Part shown: piece by piece, positions 10,800 through 21,200 of the stretch
Numbering within the stretch: the first letter of the stretch is position 1
How the letters are laid out: every line of letters starts with the position of its first letter
NCBI GenBank assembly: GCA_036946625.1
Contig: JAQIIU010000003.1
Location: 383,961-447,960 of the forward strand
Length of the DNA stretch: 64,000 bases
Origin: Methylorubrum populi
Lineage (GTDB): Bacteria; Pseudomonadota; Alphaproteobacteria; Rhizobiales; Beijerinckiaceae
Direction of reading: 5' to 3'
Made by a program: the position numbers and the translations under genes
The notes under the pieces: generated by a model
Databases searched by the model: none
The model's input: the letters and a program-made list of their open reading frames with translations, nothing else
Told to the model about the DNA's origin: nothing

Positions 10800-12842
10800 A
10801 TGACGACGGCATCGAGACAGTCGAGCGAGGCGAGGACGATGCGAGAGGCGGCCGCGAGCAAGGTCGAGACGCTGCAGCGTCCCAAGACCCGCGATGTCTC
10901 CCTCGACGACGTCGAGCGCGGCGTGCAGAGCGCCACCCGCGCGCTCACCGACATGACGCAAGCCGACGGCCACATCTGCTTCGAACTGGAAGCGGACGCG
11001 ACGATCCCGTCCGAATACATCCTGTTCCACCAGTTCCGCGGCACCGAGCCGCGGCCGGGGCTGGAGGCCAAGATCGGCAACTACCTGCGCCGCACGCAGT
11101 CGAAGACGCATGGCGGCTGGGCGCTCGTGCATGACGGCCCGTTCGACATGAGCGCGTCGGTGAAGGCCTATTTCGCCCTCAAGATGATCGGCGACGACAT
11201 CGAGGCGCCGCACATGCGCGCCGTGCGCAAGGCGATCCTCCAGCGCGGGGGGGCTGCCAACGCCAACGTCTTCACCCGCATCCTGCTCGCCCTCTACGGC
11301 GAGGTGCCGTGGACGGCGGTGCCGGTGATGCCGGTGGAGGTGATGCACCTGCCGAAGTGGTTCCCGTTCCACCTCGACAAGGTGTCCTACTGGGCCCGCT
11401 GCACCATGGTGCCGCTGTTCGTGATCCAGGCCAAGAAGCCGCGGGCCAGGAACCCGCGCGGCGTCGGCGTGGCCGAGCTGTTCGTGACGCCGCCCGATTC
11501 GGTGCGGACCTGGCCGGGCTCGCCGCACGCCACCTGGCCGTGGACGCCGATCTTCGGCGCCATCGACCGCGTGCTTCAGAAGACGCAAGGTCACTTCCCG
11601 AAGGTGCCGCGCCAGCGCGCCATCGACAAGGCGGTCGCCTGGGTCTCCGAGCGCCTGAACGGCGAGGACGGGCTCGGCGCCATCTTCCCGGCGATGGTCA
11701 ACTCGGTGCTGATGTACGAGGTGCTGGGCTATTCGAGCGACCACCCGCAGGTGAGGATCGCGCTGGAAGCCATCGAGAAGCTCGTCGCCGAGAAGGACGA
11801 CGAGGCCTATGTCCAACCCTGCCTGTCGCCGGTCTGGGATACCGCGCTGACCAGCCACGCCATGCTGGAGGCCGGCGGCGACCGGGCCGAGGCCAATGCC
11901 CGCGCCGGCCTCGACTGGTTGAAGCCGCTCCAGATCCTCGACATCAAGGGCGACTGGGCGGAGACCAAGCCGAACGTGCGCCCCGGCGGCTGGGCCTTCC
12001 AGTACGCCAACCCGCACTATCCCGATCTCGACGACACCGCCGTGGTGGTGATGGCGATGGATCGTGCCCAGCGCCAGCACGGGCTGGTGAGCGGCATGCC
12101 GGACTACTCGACGGCCATCGCCCGCGCCCGCGAGTGGGTCGAGGGCCTGCAGAGCGCCGATGGCGGCTGGGCGGCGTTCGACGCCGACAACAACCACCAC
12201 TACCTCAACCACATCCCGTTCTCGGATCACGGCGCCCTGCTCGATCCGCCGACCGCGGACGTGACCGCCCGCGTCGTCTCGATGCTGTCGCAGCTCGGCG
12301 AGACCCGCGAGACCAGCCGGGCGCTCGACCGCGGCGTCACCTACCTGCTCAACGACCAAGAGAAGGACGGGAGCTGGTACGGCCGCTGGGGCATGAACTT
12401 CATCTACGGCACGTGGTCGGTGCTCTGCGCGCTCAACGCCGCCGGCGTCGATCCGCAGAGCCTCGAGATCCGCAAGGCGGTGGCGTGGCTGGTCCGCATC
12501 CAGAACCCGGACGGCGGCTGGGGCGAGGACGCCTCCTCCTACAAGCTCGACCCCGAATTCGAGCCGGGCTATTCCACCGCCTCGCAGACGGCCTGGGCCC
12601 TGCTCGCGCTGATGGCGGTGGGCGAGGTGGACGATCCGGCGGTGGCCCGCGGCGTCAACTACCTGATGCGCACGCAAGGGACCGACGGTCTGTGGAGCGA
12701 GGAGCGCTACACCGCGACCGGCTTCCCGCGGGTGTTCTACCTGCGCTATCACGGCTACCCGAAGTTCTTCCCGCTCTGGGCGATGGCCCGCTTCCGCAAC
12801 CTGAAGCGGGGCAACAGCCGGCAGGTGCAGTTCGGGATGTGA
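10800..12842 (+). CDS. shc: Squalene-hopene cyclase
   Basis: Cyclises squalene to hopene/hopanol; monotopic membrane protein (class II triterpene cyclase). 680 residues from ATG 10800. Catalytic DxDD acid motif DLDD at residues 409-412 (YPDLDDTAVV). Several QW repeats are visible: QSADGGWAAF, QNPDGGWGE and QEKDGSWYGRWG. A TTG at 10791, overlapping the hpnE stop, is an alternative in-frame start (adds MKD). Last gene of the hopanoid operon; its stop codon shares its final A with a 166-bp family B repeat. Confidence 0.96.
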   Translation: MTTASRQSSEARTMREAAASKVETLQRPKTRDVSLDDVERGVQSATRALTDMTQADGHICFELEADATIPSEYILFHQFRGTEPRPGLEAKIGNYLRRTQSKTHGGWALVHDGPFDMSASVKAYFALKMIGDDIEAPHMRAVRKAILQRGGAANANVFTRILLALYGEVPWTAVPVMPVEVMHLPKWFPFHLDKVSYWARCTMVPLFVIQAKKPRARNPRGVGVAELFVTPPDSVRTWPGSPHATWPWTPIFGAIDRVLQKTQGHFPKVPRQRAIDKAVAWVSERLNGEDGLGAIFPAMVNSVLMYEVLGYSSDHPQVRIALEAIEKLVAEKDDEAYVQPCLSPVWDTALTSHAMLEAGGDRAEANARAGLDWLKPLQILDIKGDWAETKPNVRPGGWAFQYANPHYPDLDDTAVVVMAMDRAQRQHGLVSGMPDYSTAIARAREWVEGLQSADGGWAAFDADNNHHYLNHIPFSDHGALLDPPTADVTARVVSMLSQLGETRETSRALDRGVTYLLNDQEKDGSWYGRWGMNFIYGTWSVLCALNAAGVDPQSLEIRKAVAWLVRIQNPDGGWGEDASSYKLDPEFEPGYSTASQTAWALLALMAVGEVDDPAVARGVNYLMRTQGTDGLWSEERYTATGFPRVFYLRYHGYPKFFPLWAMARFRNLKRGNSRQVQFGM

Positions 12843-13007
12843 TACCGTTTCCGATCGATCGCTTCGGGTTTGGCCCCCCTCCGTCCTCGCGAGCGGCCGC
12901 GAAGCGATCCAGGGCGCGACAGGTCCGGAAAGGTCGCGCCCTGGATTGCTTGCGCCGAGCCTCGCAAGGACGGAGGAGAGGCCGAGGTCATCGACCGGAT
13001 GTCGTAT
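12842..13007. repeat. 166-bp dispersed element, family B copy 1
   Basis: Begins ATACCGTTTCCG and ends GTCGTAT, imperfect terminal inverted repeats. A long internal inverted repeat (GATCCAGGGCGCGAC... with its complement) can fold as a strong hairpin. A second copy of exactly the same length lies at 35755-35920; partial or diverged relatives are at 37013-37054 and about 57780-57950. It may terminate the shc transcript. Confidence 0.75.
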
Positions 13008-13018
13008 GACTTCCGAAA

Positions 13019-13043
13019 CCCTCTCCCGCAGTGGGGGAGAGGG
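13019..13043. repeat. CTCTCCC hairpin upstream of the methyltransferase gene
   Basis: A CCCTCTCCC arm and its complement GGGGAGAGGG surround a short loop, 21 bases before the next start codon. Same type as the hairpins at 791, 35715 and 47321. Unlikely to be a terminator of the following gene; it may affect its translation. Confidence 0.4.
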
Positions 13044-13063
13044 ATGCGAGGCCGCTGCATCTC

Positions 13064-13732
13064 ATGATCCCCTGGGAACATCTCGACACCGCCCCGATCC
13101 CCGGCGAGGCGGGGACGCTTCGCCTGATGCGGCGCGGCACCGAGTTCTCGATCCAGCTCGACCGCAACGAGCTGATGAACAGCCGCCTCAGCGGTTCCGA
13201 GGAGGCGCTGGCGCGGCTCTCGGCCGAGCGGATCGCCGGGGCGAAGGCGCCGCGGGTGCTGATCGGCGGCTACGGCATGGGCTTCACCCTGCGGGCCGCG
13301 CTCGCCTGTTTGCCGCCTCGGGCGCAGGTGACGGTGGCCGAGATCGTGCCGGCGGTGCTGGCCTGGGCGCGCGGGCCGATGGCCGGGATGACCGGCGCCA
13401 GCCTGGATGACCCGCGGGTCTCGATCCGCGAGGCCGATGTCGCTGCCGTGATCGCTGAGCGGTCGGGCGCCTGGGACGCGATCCTGCTCGATGTCGACAA
13501 CGGCCCCGACGGCCTCACCCGCGCTGCCAACGACCGCCTCTACGACGCCGCCGGCCTCGGCGCGGCCCGCGCGGCTCTGCGCCCCCGCGGCGTGCTGGCG
13601 GTGTGGTCGGCCCATCCCGACGGGGCCTTCACGCGGCGGCTCGGGCCGGCGGGTTTTTCGGTGGAGGCGGTGGCGACGCGGGCGCGCGGCAAGCGCGGGG
13701 CGCGGCATGTGATCTGGCTGGCCGGGCGCTGA
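13064..13732 (+). CDS. Spermidine-synthase-like SAM-dependent protein
   Basis: 222 residues with the spermidine/spermine synthase fold: VLIGGYGMGFTLRAAL (nucleotide-binding glycine loop), VAEIVPAVLAWARGPM (acidic residue after beta-2), and WDAILLDVDNGPDGLT (motif near the aminopropyl/methyl transfer site). It is shorter than true SpeE (about 280 aa) and lacks an obvious N-terminal beta domain, so the substrate is uncertain. ATG 13064 (MIPWEHLDTAP) was chosen because upstream sequence is repeat-derived. Same strand as the hopanoid operon but separated from it by repeat elements. Confidence 0.8.
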   Translation: MIPWEHLDTAPIPGEAGTLRLMRRGTEFSIQLDRNELMNSRLSGSEEALARLSAERIAGAKAPRVLIGGYGMGFTLRAALACLPPRAQVTVAEIVPAVLAWARGPMAGMTGASLDDPRVSIREADVAAVIAERSGAWDAILLDVDNGPDGLTRAANDRLYDAAGLGAARAALRPRGVLAVWSAHPDGAFTRRLGPAGFSVEAVATRARGKRGARHVIWLAGR

Positions 13733-13756
13733 CACCGCGCGCAATCCCAATCTCGA

Positions 13757-13867
13757 CCTCATCCTGAGGTGCCCGCGCCGGCGGGCCTCGAAGGATCCTC
13801 AGATCTCGCAGTGCTTCCTGGAGGATCCTTCGAGGCCGCCGCTTCGCGTCGGCACCTCGGGATGAGG
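13757..13867. repeat. Dispersed palindrome, family C copy 1
   Basis: Arms CCTCATCCTGAGGTGCC (from 13757) and its near complement GGCACCTCGGGATGAGG (to 13867) enclose an inner inverted repeat CCTCGAAGGATCCT...AGGATCCTTCGAGG. It lies between the convergent methyltransferase and oxoamine synthase genes and may act as a bidirectional terminator. Copy 2 is at 43421-43529. Confidence 0.75.
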
Positions 13868-13891
13868 GGGAGGAAGGGATATGCGGGAGGT

Positions 13892-15259
13892 TCACGCCCC
13901 CCGGCGGGCCATCAACTGCTCGATCAGCGTGGCGCCGGTTTCCAGCGAGGACAGCTCCTCCGCCACCGCCGCCACCGTCTGCGCGATCTGCTCCGGCATG
14001 TGCTCGGAGGTCATGAAGAAGCGCAGGCGCGAGGAGCGCTCCGGCACCGCCGGGTGGATGATCGGCTGCACGTTGATACCGCGCTTGAACAGCCGGTCGG
14101 AGAGCGTCACGGCTTTGAGCGAATCGCCGACGATGATCGGGATCACGGCCAGCCCGAGGCTCGTGCCGGTGTTGAGGCCCTGCTTCCTGGCGAGCGCCAG
14201 GAACTGGTGGCCGTTGCGGCGCAGGCGCTCCACCCGCTCGGGCTCGGCCTGCATCACCGAGAGCGCGGCCTCGGCCGCGGCGGCGAGCGGCGGCGACATG
14301 CCGACGCTGTAGACGAAGCCGCCCGCGGTGCATTTCAGGTACTCGATCAGCACCGAGGCGCCGCAGATGTAGCCGCCGCAGGACGAGAGCGTCTTCGAGA
14401 GCGTGCCCATCCAGATGTCGACGTCGGACGCGTCGACCCCGCAATGCTCGTGCAGGCCCGCGCCGGTGCGGCCGAGGACGCCGAGGCCGTGGGCGTCGTC
14501 CACCATCAGCCAGCAATCGTAGCGGCGCTTCAGTTCGACGAAGGCGGCCAGATCCGGCGCGTCGCCGTCCATGCTGTAGAGGCCCTCGATCACGATCAGC
14601 GCCCGGCGGTGCTCGTGACGGGTCGCCTCCAGCAGCTTTTCGAGGGCGGCGGGGTCGTTGTGGGCGAAGGAGCGGCGCTGGGCGCCGGAGAGCTGGGCGC
14701 CCGTCACCACGCTGTTGTGGATCAGCGCGTCGTGGAAGATCACGTCCGGCGCTTCCAGCATGGCGCCGATGGCGGTGACGTTGGTGGCGTGCCCGCTCAC
14801 CATGATCACGCAGGCCTCGGTGCCGTAATGGGCGGCGAGCGCCCGCTCCAGCTTGATGTGCCCGGGCCGCTCGCCCGCCACGACCCGGCTCGCCGAGGCC
14901 GACGTGCCGAAGGCCTCGATCGCCTTGCGCGCCGCCCCGCTCACGGCGGGGTGCCCGTTGAGGCCGAGATAGTCGTAGGACGAGTAGTTGGAGAAGGCCT
15001 CGCCGCCGATCCGGGTGTTGGCGGCGGCGCGGGTCTCGTGCACCCGGAAGAACGGGTTGCTCAGGCCGATCAGGTCGGCGGCCGAGCGCTGGAGGCGCAG
15101 CTCGCGATAGCCGGTCAGCTTCTCGAAGTCCTGCACCGAATCGCCGGCCGGCGCCTTGGCCTCCGCCGGAGCCGGACGCGCGGCGGCCCGGCCGAGCCGG
15201 TTGGTGACGAAGCTCGCGAGCGCGGCCCGCCCGTCCTGCGGGCGTGACGGCTGGGTCAT
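13892..15259 (-). CDS. Alpha-oxoamine synthase (PLP), partner of the PKS
   Basis: PLP-dependent Claisen condensation/decarboxylation enzyme of the KBL/BioF/serine-palmitoyltransferase family. It predictably joins an amino acid to the PKS-bound acyl chain, releasing an alpha-amino ketone. 455 residues, of which about 75 form an N-terminal extension. Core motifs: NYSSYDYLGLNGHP, SASRVVAGERPGH, a VDDAHGLGVLGRTG PLP-ring Asp/His block, and the PLP Lys289 in GTLSKTLSSCGG. Start ATG 15259 overlaps the PKS stop (ATGA), so the two proteins are translationally coupled. The amino-acid substrate cannot be told from the sequence. Alternatives such as a KBL are less likely given the PKS coupling. Confidence 0.9.
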   Translation of the reverse strand: MTQPSRPQDGRAALASFVTNRLGRAAARPAPAEAKAPAGDSVQDFEKLTGYRELRLQRSAADLIGLSNPFFRVHETRAAANTRIGGEAFSNYSSYDYLGLNGHPAVSGAARKAIEAFGTSASASRVVAGERPGHIKLERALAAHYGTEACVIMVSGHATNVTAIGAMLEAPDVIFHDALIHNSVVTGAQLSGAQRRSFAHNDPAALEKLLEATRHEHRRALIVIEGLYSMDGDAPDLAAFVELKRRYDCWLMVDDAHGLGVLGRTGAGLHEHCGVDASDVDIWMGTLSKTLSSCGGYICGASVLIEYLKCTAGGFVYSVGMSPPLAAAAEAALSVMQAEPERVERLRRNGHQFLALARKQGLNTGTSLGLAVIPIIVGDSLKAVTLSDRLFKRGINVQPIIHPAVPERSSRLRFFMTSEHMPEQIAQTVAAVAEELSSLETGATLIEQLMARRGA

Positions 15260-18200
15260 GGCAAGATCTCTTTGATGTCCGAGACGTTCTTCTCGACCAG
15301 TTCGTTGAACGGCGTCAACGTCGCGGCGTCGAGATCGCCGACATGCTTGGTCGCCAGGCTCAAGGTGACGCCCGCGGCCTCGTCCACCGGGGTCGCCACC
15401 GCCTGGATCAGGGTTTCGGTCAACTCGTTGACGGTGAGTCCCGAGGAGATGCCGGCCGGCGGCGCGTCGAGGGCGAAGCGTTCCTGAAGGCTCGCCCCGA
15501 GTTCCACGCCCATCAGCGAGTCGAGGCCGATCTCCGAGAGCTGGCGCACGCGGCTGATGTCGTCCTTCGGCAGGCGCAGGATGCGGGCGATGTCCTCGAC
15601 GATGGCGTCGGCCACGGTCTTTCGCACCGCGTCGATGTCCGAGGCGCGCAGCAGCGCGCCGATGTTGATGGCGGCCACCGTGCCGGACTCGGCCTGCTGG
15701 TCGCTGCCGAGGCTGGCATAGCTCGGCGAGCGCAGGGTGGCGAGGCGCTCGCGCGCCTTGCCCCAATGCATCGCCGCGATGGCGATCACGCCCTCGTCGC
15801 TGGCTTTCCCCTGGCCCTCCAGCGCCTCGGCCATCAGGTCGAGGCAGAGGCGGGCGTCCATCGGTGTCACGCCGACGCGGGAGGCCAGCGTGTCCATCAC
15901 CGCCTTGTTGCGGGCGAGCACGCCGACATCGCCGATGGCGCCCCAGGCGACCGCGAGCGCGGGCAGGCCGAGGCGGCGGCGCTGGCGGGCCAGCCCCTCC
16001 ATGAAGCCGTTGGCGGCGACATAGGAGCCCTGGCCGGGATTGCCGATGAAGGTCGTGGCCGAGGAGAACAGCACGAAGTAGTCGAGTTTTCGCCCGCGCG
16101 TGGCCGCGTCGAGGTGCTGTGCCCCGATCACCTTCGGCGCGATCACCGCCTCGAGCGTCTCCGGTTCGATCGCCGAGATCAGGCCGTCCCGCAGCACCAT
16201 GGCGCCGTGGATCACGCCCGCGAGCCGTTCGCCCCGGGTCTCGATCCCGTCGATCAGGGCCTCGACCGCCCGGCGGCTGGTGATGTCGCAGGCCCTGGTC
16301 TCGACGCTCACCCCTCGCGCGGCGAGGTCTGCGATGGCCGCGCGGCCCTCCTCGTTCGGCTTGCCCGAGCGGCCGACGAGCACGATGCGCTTGGCGCCGC
16401 GATCGGCCAGCCAGCGGGCGGCCTCGATGCCGAAGCCGCCCAAGCCCCCGGTGACGAGATGCACGCCCTCGTCGCCGATCGCGAAGGCGTTGCGCCGCAC
16501 CCGCGCGACCGAGCCGGGGGCGGGCGGCGTGACGACGATCTTGCCGACATGGCCGGACTGCTGCATCAGCCGGAAGGCGTCGGAGGTCTCGTCGGCGGCG
16601 AACGGCTGGTAGGGCAGGGGACGCAGGCCCCCCTCCGCGAACAAGGCCATCACCTCGCGGAACATCCGCGCCCCGTCCTCGCCCTGGTGCTGGAGCACCT
16701 GATCGAGGTCGACGCCGAAATAGGACAGGTTCCGGCGGAACGGCCTGAGGCCGATATGGGTGTTGGCGACGTAGTCGCGCTTGCCCAGCTCGACGAAGCG
16801 CCCGAACGGCCGCAGGCAGTTCAGCGAGCGCTCCATCATCTCGCCGAACAGCGAGTTGAGCACCACGTCGACGCCGTCGCCGGTGATGCGGCGCACGTCG
16901 TCCACGAAGGCGAGGGAGCGGGAATCGAGCACGTGCTCGGCGCCGAGCGCCTCGACCAGGGCCCGCTTCTCCCGCGAGCCGGCGGTGGCGATGACCCGCG
17001 CGCCCTTCCACTTGGCGATCTGGAGCGCGGCGAGACCCACGCCGCCGGCGCCCCCGTGGACCAGCAGCCACTCGCCCTTGCGCAGCCGAGCGCAGGTGCA
17101 CAGCGCGTAGTAGGCGGTGAGGAAGGCGACCGGCACGGTGGCGGCGGCGGCCGGGTCGAGCCCTTGAGGCATCGGCGCGACGACCATCTCCGGCACCACC
17201 ACGTGGGTGGCGAAGCCCGACTGGGCGAAGGCGACGACGGCATCGCCCACGGCGACGTCCACCACGCCCGCGCCGACGGCGGTGACCCGGCCGGAGACTT
17301 CGAGGCCGAGGCGCGGACCGGCGAAGCCGTCCTCCAGGATCTCCTCCGGGAGCATGGAGAGCGCCCAGAGCACGTCGCGGAAGTTGAGGCCGGTGGCGGC
17401 CACCGCGATCTCGACCTCGCCGGGACCGGGGGCGGCGCGCTCGGCCGGCCCCCACACCATCTCGTTGAGGCCGCCCGTGTTGGAGCGCTCCAGCCGCGCG
17501 GCCGGGGCCGCCTCGCCGCCCGTCTTCGCGGCGCGGCCGGGATGGAAGCGCACGACGCGGGTCGCGTCGGCGTCGAGTACGATCTCGGTCTCGTCGGTGC
17601 CCGACAGGATCAGGGCGCGCAGCCGCTCGGCGGCATCCTTCGAGGAGAGGGCCGGCGCGAGGTCGATCCGGCGCACGTCGAGATTGGCCGCCTCGTTGGC
17701 GAGCGTCCGGCTGAAGGCCCAGACGCCGGCCTCGACCGCGGCCGCCTCGCCGCCCGCGTCGCGGGTGGCGCCGGGGGCGACCACCCAGAGCCGGGTCTGG
17801 CGGCTGCCGAGATGCTCGGCGCAGCGCTTCAGGCTGAGGCAGCGGTCGCGCAGCCGCGTCGCCGCCTCGCCCTCTCCGGCGAAGGCGCCGGCCAGGAACA
17901 CCACGGTGTCGGGCGTCTCGCGCTCCAGTTCCCGCAGCGACTGCTCGGAATCGAGGATGATCGAGACGTGGACGCCGCTCGCCACCAGCAGGGTCGCCAG
18001 CGACGAGGCGGTCTCGGCGCCGAAATCGTCGTCGGAGCCCACCACGAAGGCGAAGCTCTGGCCGTGGCCGACCGCCGGGCGGGCCGGAGCTTCGGCGACG
18101 AGCAGCAGGTCGTCGCCGTTGGCGGACGCGGCGCGATCGGCCGAGACCCGCACGAGGCCCGAGGCGCTGAGGCGGCGCTGCCAGCCGGTCACGTCGTCGA

Positions 18201-21200
18201 GGCGCGAGACCGGCATGTCGGCGACCGCCTCCTCGAACCAGTCCGGCGCGAGGCCGAAGACGAGGTCGCGGAACAGCGAGGCGCCGGGCTCGACCGCGAC
18301 GAGCAGCCCGCCCGAGGCGAGCGCGGCGGCGAGCTGTCCGGGCAGGGCCTTGTCGGAGCGGTGCAGCACGTCGCTCGCCAGCACGAGGTCGAAGGCGCCG
18401 GCCGGCAGGGCGTCGGCGGCCTCGATCACCGCGACCGAGCCCGGCAGGGCGAGACGGGCGCGCTCGGCGAGGCGCCGGTCGGTCTCCAGCACGGTCAGGC
18501 GCGCATCCGCCTCGCGGGCCAGCGCCGCGGCGCGGGCCGAGAGAGGGCCGAAGCCGACCTGGAGGATACGCAACGCCCGGTCCGACGGCAGCCGCCCGCG
18601 GGCCTCGGCGACGATCCGCGCCGCCACCTCGGCGGCGGCGCGCGCCGTGGCGCCGCGCAGGTGGAAGGCGTCGAGCGCGGCCGGCGGCAGGCTGGCGGAA
18701 GCGGACGCGTCGCCGGCCACGATCCGCCCGACGAGGGCCGTGGTGTCGGCGAGCAGCACGAGTTCGGCGGCCAGCTCCGGATGGTCGGCCGCGATCCAGC
18801 GCATGGTCTCTTCGGGCGCGGGCAGGCGCACGTCCCGGCGCAGGCGCCAGACCCCCTTGTCGAGGGTCGCGAGGCCGCTGCTCTCCAGGGCGTAGAGGGC
18901 GTTGGTCGCCCAAGGATGCAGCGCGCTCGGAAGGCGGCTGTCGAGCACGACCCGTCCCTTCTCGGACAGGCCCTCGGCCAGCCGGTAGGCGAGCGCCGTG
19001 GCCCAGCCCTCCAGCAGCAGGTGACCCGGCCCGAGATCGGCCGTGTCCGGCGCGGTCGCGGCGGCGAGGCTCGGGCGCAGGCGCTCGGCCACGCTCGGGC
19101 GGCGCTCCAGCGGCAGGGCGGTCGGCTCGGTGGCGCGCTCGACCCCTTGGGTGATGGCGTAGGCGTCGAGATCGCTGCCGCTCTTGGCGCGCAGGGCCTG
19201 GAACCGGCCCTCGCGGATCGTGGCGACGACTTCGCCCTCGGCGTCGGTCAGGGTGAAGTCGGCCAGGATCGAGCGCTCGTTGCGGCGCCGGGTGCGGATC
19301 TCGGCCCGGGCGATCGCGGCGCCGGGGCGCAGCAGGCGCACCTCGCCGAAGCGCACCGGCACGTAGGCCTTGGCGGCGCCCTCGCCCATCAGCTCGGCGA
19401 AGAGCAGGATCAGGCCGTGGAAGCAGGAATCGAGGCGCGCCGGCACGAGGCCGTAGCGGGCATCGGCCTCGGCCGGGATCAGCTCGGAGACGATGGTGGT
19501 CTCGTCGATCCGCGCCGATGCCGCCACTTGGCGGAAATTCTCGCCGAAGCCGAGGCCGGAGGCCAGCGCCCGGCGGTAGAGGCTCTCGCCCGCGATCGCG
19601 TGCTCGGCGGGGATCGCGAGAGCGCGGGGCGCGGGCGCGGAAAAATCGCCCTCGATGATCTTGGCCGAGGCGTGGAGCTGCCACGGCGTCGGGGTCAGGC
19701 GCGGGCGGCTGAGGATCTGGATCTGGTTGCCGGAGCCGGACAGGCGCACCAGCACCTCGCGCAGCGAATCCTCGGCGAAGACCATCGGCGAGAGGATCTC
19801 GACGTCGGCGAGCGTCACGCTCTCCGCGCGCAGCGCTTGGCGGGCGACGTGCAGCGCCATCTCGACGAAGGCCGCGCCGGGCAGGATCACCTGGCCGTCG
19901 ATGCGGTGGTCGTCGAGTTCGGGCACGAGCGCCGCGTCGAGATGGCCGTGCCATTCGAGCCCGTCGGGCGCGAGCCGCGCGCCGGCGAGGGGGTGGTAGG
20001 GACGCGGCGCGGCACCTGCGCCTTCCGTCGTCTCGGCGAGGCGGAACGGGCGGCGCTGCCAGGGATAGAGCGGCAGGGCGACGACGCCCGCCGGATCGGC
20101 GCCGAACAGGCGCGCCTCGTCCACGGCGGCACCCGCGACGAGGGCAGCGGCCACCGCCTTGGCGATCGGATCGCCGCCGGCGGGCTTGCGGTGCATCACG
20201 CCGACCGAGGCCACCTCGATGGCGAGCGGCTCGATGGCGTCGCCGATATGCGGCAGCAGGGTCGCGCGCGGGCCGACCTCGACGAAGAGGCGGGCGCCCT
20301 GGCGGGCCGCCTCCTGCAAGGCCTCGCAGAAGCGCACCGGCTCGCGGATGTTGCGCCACCAGTAGCCGGCGCCGAACCGGGCGCCGGGCAGCACCGTGCC
20401 GGTCACGGTCGAGACCATGGCGGTGTGGCCGGCCGAAGCCTTCAGCCCGTCGAGGTCGCGCAGCAGCGGACGCTCGGTCGGGTCCATCAGGCGGCCGTGG
20501 AAGGGGTATTCGAGGTCGAGCTTGCGCCCGCGGCGGCGCTTGCGCGCCAGCGCCTTCATCGCCGCCTCGATGTCGGCCTCGGGGCCGGCCACCGTGATCG
20601 CCTTGGGGCTGTTGTAGGCGGCGATGTCGAGGGTGGGATAATCGGCGAGGAAGGCCTCCATCTCCTCGACCGGCCCGAGCAGCACCGCCATGGTGCCGAA
20701 GCCGCGCGTCGTCTCCTGATGCTTGCTGCGGTGGAAGATCACCCGCACCGCCTGGTCGAGGCTCAGGATTCCGGCGGCCTCCGCCGCGGCGATCTCGCCG
20801 ACGCTGTGGCCGAGCACGGTGCGGGGCGCGAGGCCCTTGGCGCGCAGGGCCGCGGTCGAGGCGCTCTGGATCGCGAAGATCAGCGGCTGCGAGACGCGGG
20901 TGAGGGACAGGTGCGCATCGAGATCCTCGGCGAACATCGCCTCTTTCAGCGACCAGCCGGAGAGCTTTTCGAACAGCCCGTCGACCTGATCGAAGCGGGC
21001 GCGGAAGGCGGCGCTCTCCTCGTAGGCCTCGCGGCCCATGCCGACCCACTGGCTGCCGTTGCCGGAATAGACGAAGGCGACCTCGGCGCTGCGCTCGACC
21101 GCGGTGCCGACGACGGCCGCCTCGCTCTCCTCGCCCTCGGCCAGCGCCCGCAGGGCGGCGGGCACGTCGGTGGCGGGGCCGATCGGCAGGGCGAGGCGGG

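Noticed and set aside
13064..13732. Calling the 13064 gene a true spermidine synthase (speE)
   Set aside because: Too short and lacking the N-terminal domain; only the SAM-fold resemblance is supported.
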